Assembly: GCF_964019385.1 (NCBI RefSeq)
Contig: NC_088646.1
Span: forward strand, 17,273,554 to 17,337,553
DNA: 64,000 bases
Source of the DNA: Sycon ciliatum
Taxonomy: Eukaryota > Porifera > Calcarea > Leucosolenida > Sycettidae
Direction of reading: 5' to 3'
The position numbers were made by a program, and so were the translations under genes. The notes under the pieces were generated by a model, which saw only the letters and a list, made by a program, of their open reading frames with translations, searched no databases and was not told the DNA's origin. This document shows positions 9,113-17,655 of this stretch, piece after piece. The stretch's first letter is position 1. Each line of letters opens with the position of its first letter.

Positions 9113-10158
9113 ATTTATTTATTCAACATCTCCTGGCCCGTCCGAAGACTGCCAATAAACATGAGAGGTCAGGTGATAGCCAACCACGGCAAGCTAAAAG
9201 GGAGAAAAAGAAAGATGCTGTCAGAGAGGGAAAGGAGATAGGGAGAGAAAAAGAAAGGGAGGCACATTAGTAATACATGGGATCGCTTCGGATGAGACAG
9301 TGTGGAAAGCTGGACTTTGAATTTCCTGATATCCTGGCATGTCTTAATGCTAGTAGGCAGGTTAGACCAAAGGGAGTATGCTGAGAAGAAAGGGGATTTC
9401 AAAAACAGAGAGGAACTAGCTCGGGGCAGTGATAAGGCATTGCGTGTTGGTCTAGTGGTAACAAACCAGTTGTACTTGGCAATATGTTTCGGGACTTGGG
9501 CTAGGAAGATTTTTTGCACAAGGATACAAAGATGCTGCTGATGTCGGGCAAGAAGAGGGTGCGTGGAAGCAAGTTTATAAAGACAAAGGGAGGCAAATGT
9601 TTGGTCTTTTCGAAACAGAATTTTCAGAAGCAAGCGTTGATGTACTTCCAGTCTGTGGAGTAAAGTCTGAGACAACCCGCACCAAGCTATATCGCAATAG
9701 TCAAATATAGGCAAAATGTACGACTTAAAGAACAATTTTCTGCAGTTATCATTCAAGTGTTGGCAGTGGGGTTGTAGCATACCTAAGGACGCACTCGCAC
9801 GCTTGCACACAGACTGGACTTGTGGAGACCAGGAGAGTTGGCGGTCGAGAATAACGCCCAGGTGCTTGTGCTCGTTAACAACTTTAATAGGTGTACTATT
9901 TAGACCAGGAAAATACAGAAGCTGAGTGGGGGGCGAGGGAGAGAAGAACATGGCCTCGGTTTTGGCGAGGTTAGGCTTCAGTTTCCAGGTTTCCATCCAT
10001 GTTACTGTAGCGTTGACCCCGGACTGCATGGAGGCCGTGAGGTTGTCTGCCGAGCTGTCGGAGCACATCAGAGCAGTGTCGTCAGCAAAAAGACTTACAT
10101 TTGGTACAAGGGCTGGCAAGTCATTAACGTACAGTAGAAATAGGAGCGGCCCAAGTAT
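9113..10158 (-). mobile_element. 5'-truncated LINE (CR1/Jockey-like)
   Basis: A LINE fragment inserted between inverted repeats. The 3' end on the minus strand is an AATAAATAAATA-like tail (9109-9123), typical of CR1-type elements that end in short repeats rather than long poly(A). Only the second half of the reverse transcriptase remains. Confidence 0.7.
9169..10152 (-). pseudogene. LINE reverse transcriptase, C-terminal part
   Basis: The open frame begins within the RT domain at GPLLFLLYVNDLP and contains catalytic motif C as FADDTALM, so two of the three catalytic Asp of the RT are present. The thumb and C-terminal region include LGVILDRQLSW and YILPIFDYCDIAW, and the frame ends at 9169. 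Endonuclease and the first RT motifs are missing, as expected for a 5'-truncated insertion. The body has no stop, so the copy is not very old. The first ATG is not the original start. Confidence 0.8.
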
Positions 10159-10395
10159 TATGTAATGCTTTAGCACTTCCTTTGTTGTTTACACTTTTAA
10201 TTAATTATGCTGTTATAAAATGTTCTATTTTTGTACACAGTACCCTCAGTTCCGATACTATTCACTGATGAGCGGAACACGAAAATCGATTTTGAATAAC
10301 ATAAAAATCCTTAAAAAATTCCATGAACTCGTTGTTGTCTGGCCATGTCTGCATCGATTATACTCCTAATTGCACTAATAAAATGTATCTTGTAG

Positions 10396-11175
10396 TGATC
10401 GTTATAGCCCTGCTTCAGTTTGTTATGATGCTTGATGAGTGATTGATTCAAGAAACTCGGAGTAGCAACTGGTATGTGTCCTTGGTGAGTACCCAACCGC
10501 TTGCATTGTGTGTCCTACATGTAGCTACATGTACATAAGTGCTACATGTATGTAGCTCCGGTGCAGCTCAGCACTGTTGAGTACTCTTTGCGGTGCATGA
10601 GATAATTATCTTCTCCTTGCATACTTGTACAATACTGCAGTACATAGTACCCCGAAGTAAGACTAGCCGAGACGACTGGATACCGACTAGAATTTACGAA
10701 TAACTCCGGGGGATGTGTATAGCCTGAGGAAGGCACTACTGCAGAAAGTTGAGTCACTAGTGAGAATAATGCAATGGAAAGGCGTTTTTCTTCTTGATCT
10801 CCCAAACTAAAACGGAAAAGGATGGTGAATTCTATAGCTTCAAAAGCAAAAAAGTACCCCTCCAAGGATTGACGTGATGAAGGCTTGCAAGGACGACTTC
10901 ACCAGCCTGGTGGATAATGAATGTGTCATTTCGAAAAGTTAAGGAGCCATTCCAGACGAAGTTGTCCAGCGATATAAAATCCCTGACAACATCAGATAGC
11001 ATTGTTGTAAAGGCAGCCACAACTAGAAACCTCTGCTCACTCACGAAGGACCAGCACTCCACGCTCTTACACCAGAACATTACGAAGACTTAGAGGATTG
11101 CGGCAGATGGGGTGTACCAAGACATCAACCAAGGCGCACGGCAGCTTGCGCAGAGCATGAATCCGCCGGCGCCGC
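10396..11175. other. intergenic, no gene recognised
   Basis: Frames on the minus strand at 10542-10865 and 10832-11080 lack any recognised domain. ACATGTA-type short repeats are seen near 10516-10550. No RNA gene was seen. Confidence 0.4.
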
Positions 11176-11183
11176 TCGACGAC

Positions 11184-11628
11184 TAGGCATGGGCGGGTAA
11201 TGCTAGTTATGTGCTGCGATAATGCTAAAGGCAATGCTCATAATATGAGGATATAATGCCACTTATAATGCTCACACTACTCCATAATAAGTTGGAAAAG
11301 TCGATTTAAGAAGGCCGTCTTGGATCAAGGCCAAAGCGTAGAAGAAAAAAAACTTAAACAGCAGTCAGCATGTTGTCTGAAACAATCCACTGAGAAGGTA
11401 GATTTGCAACGTCAACTCTCCAGGCGAAGCCGGACGGGTTCAGCTTCAGATGCACGATTTTCGGAACTGGACCTAGCCAGCTTCATGCATGACACCGTTG
11501 TCGACCAGCAATTATGCTTGTAATGCTAATTTTCCATGCGAAATGGTGTTATAATGCCAGCATTATGCCACCTGGAAAAAAGGGACTATAATGCCAGCCA
11601 TAATGCTAGCATTACCCGCCCATGCCTA
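11184..11628. mobile_element. hAT-type MITE, 445 bp
   Basis: Terminal inverted repeats of about 23 bases start TAGGCATGGGCGGGTAATGC and end with the exact complement. The element is flanked by an exact 8-bp direct repeat TCGACGAC (11176-11183 and 11629-11636), the target duplication size of hAT transposons. Inside, TAATGC/GCATTA motifs recur many times near both ends, like the subterminal sites bound by hAT transposases. There is no transposase; the internal 67-codon frame is not convincing. It is nonautonomous. Confidence 0.9.
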
Positions 11629-11813
11629 TCGACGACCGAATGGAAGTCATGGCAACGTCCTAGGCGTTCCTTACCCGTAAAGACCACAAAGAAAGATTTG
11701 TAACACGATCTGGCATGTTGTTGTTGTTGTTGATTTTTATTTTGCTTCGCAAGGCCAAACGGGCAATGGTGCCCAATTCTATGGAAGCGAATTTCAAAAG
11801 GGAGAGAGCTACG

Positions 11814-11817
<4 letters not shown>

Positions 11818-11867
<50 letters not shown>

Positions 11868-11888
11868 GAGAGAGAGAGGGGGGGGGGA
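11818..11888. repeat. (GA)n microsatellite
   Basis: About 60 bases of GA followed by a G-run. Glu/Arg and Ser/Leu frames across it are repeat artefacts. Confidence 0.95.
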
Positions 11889-11904
11889 GGGATGGAGATG
11901 ATAA

Positions 11905-12112
11905 GCAATTTTGGAGCGTCAACAGAGCGATTTTGCAGTGTCAATAGAGCGATTTTGAAGCGTCAACAGAGGGAACACAAAGAGTTCATAAGCGCACAAG
12001 CACGCAGAGCAATTTTGTAGCGTTAACAGAGCGATTTTGCAGTGTCAATAGAGCGATTTTGAAGCGTCAACAGAGGGAACACAAAGAGTTCATAAGCGCA
12101 CAAGCACGCAGA
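11905..12112. repeat. tandem repeat, 2 x 104 bp
   Basis: Two head-to-tail copies of a 104-bp unit starting GCAATTTTG, differing by only a couple of bases. Within each unit, a shorter AGCGATTTT / AGCGTCAACAGAG motif recurs. It lies just downstream of the 3' end of the LINE at 12161-15825 and may be part of its tail or a local satellite. Confidence 0.85.
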
Positions 12113-12160
12113 GAAGAGTAAATGACGTGGTGTGTGGACGGGAAAAGTCAGACAGAGCAT

Positions 12161-15058
12161 TCATTGCAAGGTGTAGGGGATGGAGGCAAGCTTAAATTGC
12201 TGGGCAGCCTTGATCTCCCTTACACTCCTTGGGAGAGCGTTCCAGGCCAAGGCTGCCTGAAAGGCCAGGCGAGATCTGCCGGCTTCTGACTGTGCCGAGG
12301 GGACAGTGAGGCCCCTGGAAACCTGGTGCCGGGTGGTGCTGCCAGCTGATGGTGAGAATAGGTCCTGGAGGACACTGCTGGCTTTCCCATTGACACAGCG
12401 CCACACCAGGACGAGCCGCTTCTGGGCGTAGCACTCCCGAACTCTGTACAGGGACATCCGTTCGAGCAGAGGCTGAGCCGAGGTGTGAGGCGGCAAACCG
12501 TATACCGCTCTCGCCGCTCGGTTCTGCAGGACCTGAAGGCGATCAAGCTGCGAAACCTTGAGGGAGGAAGAGAAGGCGTTAGACCCATATAGGAGGTCAG
12601 GCATGATGACTGACCTCACATACTGGATGCGACTACTGAGGCTCAGACATCTGCGGGACCGCCACAATGCTCCAATCTTCTGCACAACTTTCTTCGCCAT
12701 CGCGTCAACATGGGGGTCCCACTTCACAGCGGCGTCAAGGGTCACGCCGAGGTACCTTGCTGTTGGGCTCAGGGGAAGCTCTGTCTGGTTGCAGCGGACA
12801 GCGACATGCTGACCCGCATTGCGTTGTGGTACAATTGACAGGACCTGGCTCTTCTTGTCATTTAGTAGCAGATGTCGATGCTTGAGCCAGTCAGCGACGT
12901 TGGTGACGGCCCCTGACAGGCAGGCTGATGTGGCTTGCACTGATTTTCTGTGGCAGTGCACTGCAATGTCATCGGCAAATTGCAGAGATGGAGCAGGATG
13001 GGCTGTGGCAGGGACATCACGGGTGTACATGCTAAACAGGATCGGACCTAGGACCGAGCCCTGAGGTACACCAGATGAGCACTTAGCAGCAACACTGTAG
13101 GTGGGGCCAATGCGCACTTGCTGGGTTCGATCGCTTAAGTAGCTGCAGAACCAGCGAAGGGAGGCATTGTCCAGGCCAAGATCGAATAGGTCCCGGACCA
13201 GTTGGCTGTGATTGACCTTGTCAAAGGCTTTTGACATGTCGATTAGGCAGACGCCTGTGGTCAACTTGTCGTCCCGGGCCTTTAAGATGGCATCTGTTGC
13301 TACAACTAGGGCGTCCTCTGTGGAGTGCTCACGGCGGAAGGCAAACTGAGTCGGTGGTATGGCACATGATCGCTCCAGATGTGCAACAAGTTGCTTCTGG
13401 ACTATCTTCTCGAGTAGTTTGGATACGATCGGCAGGAGCGACACAGGACGATAATTCGCAGCTACCGATGGATCGCCAGCTTTGAAGAGAGGGCTTATTA
13501 CAGCATGTTTGAAAGCCAGAGGGACTTCACCATGCCTCAGCGATGAGCTGAAGAGCACTGAAAGCGATGGAGCCAACAGGTCAGCGCAAGCACGTAGCAG
13601 ACACCCAGGAATCCCATCACTGCCTGTGGCTTTGCAGGGATTTATCCGTTCCAGGAGGTGCTTGACCTCATCTGGGGTAGTTGACTGGAAGGTCAGCATT
13701 GAGCCTTGCGGCTGTGGACCAATGGGAATCTGGAGCTGCGCCGGACGGGACGGATCATGTACAATGCTGTGGAAGGCATCCGAGACTTCTGTGATGTCGC
13801 ACGTTGGCTGATGATGTTGACGAGAACGGCTAGTGACAGAGTTGATCACGGACCACATCTTCCGCAGGTTGGAGGAGTGATCACGACACTGCTGTTGGAA
13901 ATGCTGATTGCGTTTTCGCCGGTAAGCATTTGAGGCTTCTGCACGGGCTCGCTTGTACTCCTCATGTAGATGCACGTTAGTCTTATCTCGTAGCCACTTT
14001 CGGTGAAGTCTATTCTTGGGCATGTTCAGTTGGAATAGATCACGGTCGGACCATGGCGGGGGAGTCCTCCTGGTGGAGATTCTGACTTCACGCAGGGGAG
14101 CGTGACTTTCGAGAACCGACATAAACTTGGCATGCCAGCCATTCCACATCTCGTCTACAGTTGCAGCAGGGGGAAAGGAGTGGAGGCTGCACGAGGCAAT
14201 ATCTTCACGAAATGTTGCAAGGTTAATGGCACGGATCTTGCGGGTGAGGCGCACTGATTTCCGCTGCAGTGGGTGTTGCGAGGAGGGTAGAGACAGACTT
14301 GCATGCACAAGGAAGTGATCGCTGATCGTGCAGGGTACAACTTCACAATGACTTATAGTACCCACGGTGGAGAGCACTAGATCAAGCAGCGTTCCATCCG
14401 GACATCGGGGTGTGACTCGTGTGGCAGACTGAACATAGTTGCGGAGCCCATACGATCCGATAAGGTCCCAGAAGCGCTGGTGAGGACGACTGGTCATGCA
14501 TTGAGCCAGATTGATATTAAAGTCACCCACCAGTGTCATTGATGGCGTGATCGTGGCAGCATTGTGGAGGACTGTGTCCAGGTGGCCCCAGAAATCAGCA
14601 GTTGCATTTGGTGGGCGATAGAGGCATCCAACGAGGTGCTGGTGTTGCCCTCCGCCAATAGCTATCCAGGTAGCCTCCAGGTGGCTATTGTGCAGATCAG
14701 AACGATAGGTAACTGGGAGTGATGTCTTGTAATAGAGGCATGTGCCCCCACCCTGGCGATCGGGCCGGTCACAGCGAACAACACTGTAGCCGGGAATACA
14801 AATTTCGCCATCCGAGATTGTACTATCCAGCCAGGTCTCGGCAACGCCAACGACGTCCCAGTGGTGCTGGTGGGCAAGGCTGTCCAGTGCATGCAGCTTG
14901 TAGCGCAGGCTGCAGATATTCAAAAACCCGATGTTGAGGCTCGTGACGAACAGTTTGAGGTTGTTGCAGTTGGTTGTTCTTTGGGAGCCCCGGGACCTTC
15001 GAGGCTGGAAGGGAGTAGCATTGGGGTTTAGCAGGGGTATATGGCTGGCAGCAGACAT
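12161..15058 (-). CDS. LINE A ORF2: APE endonuclease and reverse transcriptase
   Basis: This 965-codon frame encodes the protein that nicks target DNA and primes reverse transcription. The N-terminal ~230 residues are an APE-type endonuclease with LNIGFLNICSL, AETWLDSTISDGE, LVGDFNIN and SDHFLVHA blocks. The RT (~residues 470-740) contains YRPVSLLPIVSKLLEKI, LIDMSKAFDKVNH (motif A Asp), SGVPQGSVLGPILF and QFADDIAVHC (motif C). LGVTLDAAVKWDPHV follows in the thumb. There is no RNase H, consistent with CR1/Jockey groups. The start is the ATG at 15056-15058, whose A is also the last base of the ORF1 stop (TGATG), implying reinitiation after ORF1. No internal stop; plausibly functional. Confidence 0.92.
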   Translation of the reverse strand: MSAASHIPLLNPNATPFQPRRSRGSQRTTNCNNLKLFVTSLNIGFLNICSLRYKLHALDSLAHQHHWDVVGVAETWLDSTISDGEICIPGYSVVRCDRPDRQGGGTCLYYKTSLPVTYRSDLHNSHLEATWIAIGGGQHQHLVGCLYRPPNATADFWGHLDTVLHNAATITPSMTLVGDFNINLAQCMTSRPHQRFWDLIGSYGLRNYVQSATRVTPRCPDGTLLDLVLSTVGTISHCEVVPCTISDHFLVHASLSLPSSQHPLQRKSVRLTRKIRAINLATFREDIASCSLHSFPPAATVDEMWNGWHAKFMSVLESHAPLREVRISTRRTPPPWSDRDLFQLNMPKNRLHRKWLRDKTNVHLHEEYKRARAEASNAYRRKRNQHFQQQCRDHSSNLRKMWSVINSVTSRSRQHHQPTCDITEVSDAFHSIVHDPSRPAQLQIPIGPQPQGSMLTFQSTTPDEVKHLLERINPCKATGSDGIPGCLLRACADLLAPSLSVLFSSSLRHGEVPLAFKHAVISPLFKAGDPSVAANYRPVSLLPIVSKLLEKIVQKQLVAHLERSCAIPPTQFAFRREHSTEDALVVATDAILKARDDKLTTGVCLIDMSKAFDKVNHSQLVRDLFDLGLDNASLRWFCSYLSDRTQQVRIGPTYSVAAKCSSGVPQGSVLGPILFSMYTRDVPATAHPAPSLQFADDIAVHCHRKSVQATSACLSGAVTNVADWLKHRHLLLNDKKSQVLSIVPQRNAGQHVAVRCNQTELPLSPTARYLGVTLDAAVKWDPHVDAMAKKVVQKIGALWRSRRCLSLSSRIQYVRSVIMPDLLYGSNAFSSSLKVSQLDRLQVLQNRAARAVYGLPPHTSAQPLLERMSLYRVRECYAQKRLVLVWRCVNGKASSVLQDLFSPSAGSTTRHQVSRGLTVPSAQSEAGRSRLAFQAALAWNALPRSVREIKAAQQFKLASIPYTLQ

Positions 15059-15825
15059 CACTGTTTGCTGACTGGAGCCACGCGCTTTGCAGCTTGGTCT
15101 TCAGCGGGAGAACCACGCTGGTGGGGTCGTGACTTCTGCCCAGGGGTCCGAGTTAACTCAGCGCCGGGTTTGGGAAAACTGTCGCTGCTGCTATTGCGGC
15201 GGCTGCTGCTGCCGCTCCTGCCACAGTCGTTTCCGCTGCTGTCGTCGCCACTGCCATCGTCCCTGCTGCTGTGGGCATTGTCGTTGCCGTCGCCACTGCC
15301 ACCGTCACTGCTGCTGCCGCCGCCACTGCCACAGTCGTTTCCGCTGCTGTCGTCGCCACTGCCACCGTCACTGCTGCTGCCGCCGCCACTGCCACAGTCG
15401 TTTCCGCTGCTGTCGTCGCCACTGCCACCGTCACTGCTGCTGTGGGCATTGTCGTTGCCGTCGCCACTGCCACCATTACTGCTGCTGTGGGCCTTGTCGT
15501 TGCCGCTGCGCTTCTTGGGTGGATTGAATTTCCATGTCCTGCAGTAGAGAGGCCGAGGCCAGAAATTGGCAGAGGTCACAGTGGCCAGGCAAGCTGCATC
15601 GATGGTGACCCTGGCGGATACTTTGCCGCTAGCTGCCGTGTGTACATTGCATGAGTGGACATCTATGATGTTCCCTGTGGCTGCTACAGACCGGCGGTGC
15701 ACAAACTCCGTGAGACCCTCCATTGTGCAGGTGCTGCTAAGGTTGCCAACAAACACTACTGCTCTCCGGCTTCTTGGTGGGGCTGCAGCAACCAGCTGCC
15801 AGCTGTCGTCATTTATGGCATCCAC
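15058..15825 (-). CDS. LINE A ORF1 (RRM-like RNA-binding), N-terminus broken
   Basis: The 255-codon frame encodes the chaperone-like ORF1 protein that coats LINE RNA. An RRM-like start (AVVFVGNLSSTCTM) and the conserved FWPRPLYCRTWKF block are shared with ORF1 of the neighbouring LINE. The C-terminal half is Gly/Ser/Asp/Asn-rich and encoded by tandem ~60-bp repeats (15200-15480). Compared with the 418-codon ORF1 at 20574-21830, the N-terminal coiled-coil part is missing. The frame upstream of the ATG is open only to ~15897, and a related frame resumes in another phase up to 15995, so a frameshift is likely. The stop overlaps the ORF2 start as TGATG. Confidence 0.8.
   Translation of the reverse strand: MDAINDDSWQLVAAAPPRSRRAVVFVGNLSSTCTMEGLTEFVHRRSVAATGNIIDVHSCNVHTAASGKVSARVTIDAACLATVTSANFWPRPLYCRTWKFNPPKKRSGNDKAHSSSNGGSGDGNDNAHSSSDGGSGDDSSGNDCGSGGGSSSDGGSGDDSSGNDCGSGGGSSSDGGSGDGNDNAHSSRDDGSGDDSSGNDCGRSGSSSRRNSSSDSFPKPGAELTRTPGQKSRPHQRGSPAEDQAAKRVAPVSKQ
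15200..15480. repeat. in-frame ~60-bp coding repeats in LINE A ORF1
   Basis: A unit of about 60 bp containing GCCACAGTCGTTTCCGCTGC recurs with high identity (starts near 15215, 15328 and 15388, with shorter variants between and after). All are multiples of three, so the frame of the Ser/Gly-rich tail is kept. Confidence 0.8.
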
Positions 15826-15995
15826 TTCCTCTTGCTCTGTGTTGCCAGTTTCAGGTTCAACACTACCTGCAGCGGCCGGTATAGGGTGTCCTGGTTAGGC
15901 CCAGCGTTGGCAGTAGTAGCACCGAAAACGGGCTTGACACTGACAGGCAGGAGTCCAGTATCCCCTGCATCAGACTCAGAATACTCCATTTGCAT

Positions 15996-16828
15996 GCCGC
16001 TTGATCAACCCCGGCCAAATAAGTCGACATGGGAAGGGTCAGCAAGGCAGCGCGGGACCAGGGATGTGCAATCAGCGACGGGAATCAATCGATGGAACAA
16101 GCACTGTCTCAGTTCATGACTGGTTCACTGCTCTGGAGACGAACGACTCAAGAACATGACTGTGTGGTATTCGACATTGTAGAATATGATTCGTCTATCA
16201 CGGAGGAGCTCCTAACACATACACACATGACATCGAGTTCGCGATGCTGTATTCATCAGCCAGCGAGAGATAGACGTGGTCATTCACGCTCGGAGAGCGC
16301 TACTTTTCAACAGATAGAACACGCAGGCGAAGAGAAACAGTGGGAGAGCGTTTGATGTAACGATGCCATAGGGTCATTCGACAGAGCTCAGGTCTGCCAA
16401 TTTGTGGATGCCTTCATCCTTACTAGGCTTGCTGACTTCGTGGATCCAGCGCCTGTTGATCTGTATGTACGGAGGTGATGTGTTCGCCACGCTGAGCAGT
16501 GCATCCGGTAGCGCTGCAGATCGCGCAAGGAAGCATATTATTAGCGTCGTTGATCAAGTCCTTCGGTCTGAGGATCACTATCGACATCAACATCAAGACA
16601 ACGAACCTCCTCGACGTGACGCTAGACCCCACGACCGGGACATAACGCTATACGCCATATTTATAGGAAACCAGCGACACTCCTCTTTACCTCCACATGG
16701 ATTCCAACCACCCGCCAACAATAGCTAAGAACTTACCAAAGTCAAGAAATAAGCGCATGGCATCTTTATCTCAGCTAATGAAGAAGTATTGGACGAGGCT
16801 AATCTACACGGCCGGACTTTCCAGGAAT

Positions 16829-16859
<31 letters not shown>

Positions 16860-17044
16860 CTAAGGCCACAGCTTCCAATCATGACATGCAAAGCAGCGGT
16901 GCAGCATCGCAGGCATGAATCGTGGACGTGGTGACGGGGTCTGATGTGCTCCACCGACCTAGGGTCTCGGCTTCACTGCACAGCAAACGCGTCGAAAGAA
17001 AACGGGGGCTAATAATTATCGGGAGATGGGGGAAGAAGAAGAGA
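15996..17044. other. intergenic / LINE A 5' flank
   Basis: No gene is recognised. A T-run (16831-16858) could be the reverse of an old poly(A) tail from a minus-strand retrocopy. Short frames at 16029-16355 and 16402-16728 have no recognisable domain. Part of this could be the 5'UTR of LINE A. Confidence 0.5.
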
Positions 17045-17494
<450 letters not shown>

Positions 17495-17655
17495 GGGAGA
17501 TAGAAGAGCACAGTGCTCTTGGTGATGGGGACTGCGAAGGATAGCAGGTTCTGGGATATGTGCATGAGAATCAGAATATTGGTGATGATGACAGCAGGGT
17601 TATAAGGTAAGCAGTTGAACACTAATAAGAACAGGGAAAGCGTTGGCGAGCAGAT

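Larger units (their letters stand above)
8437..10395. mobile_element. inverted-repeat element with nested LINE fragment
   Basis: Bases ~8437-8677 recur as a near-exact reverse complement at ~10155-10395 (both contain the AATCGATTTT and GAGCGGAACAC segments). A second inverted pair lies inside: ~8670-8732 and ~9058-9117. The right partner of the inner pair abuts the 3' end of a minus-strand LINE and the outer pair abuts its truncated 5' end. No target duplication or transposase was identified, so the class is unknown. Confidence 0.55.
12125..15995 (-). mobile_element. two-ORF LINE (CR1/Jockey-like), copy A
   Basis: A near-complete non-LTR retrotransposon on the minus strand with ORF1 (RNA-binding) then ORF2 (endonuclease plus reverse transcriptase), joined by a TGATG stop/start overlap. 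ORF2 is uninterrupted; ORF1 is broken in its N-terminal part. No poly(A) tail is seen at the 3' end (~12125). The 5' limit is uncertain; frames related to ORF1 fade near 15995. Confidence 0.8.
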
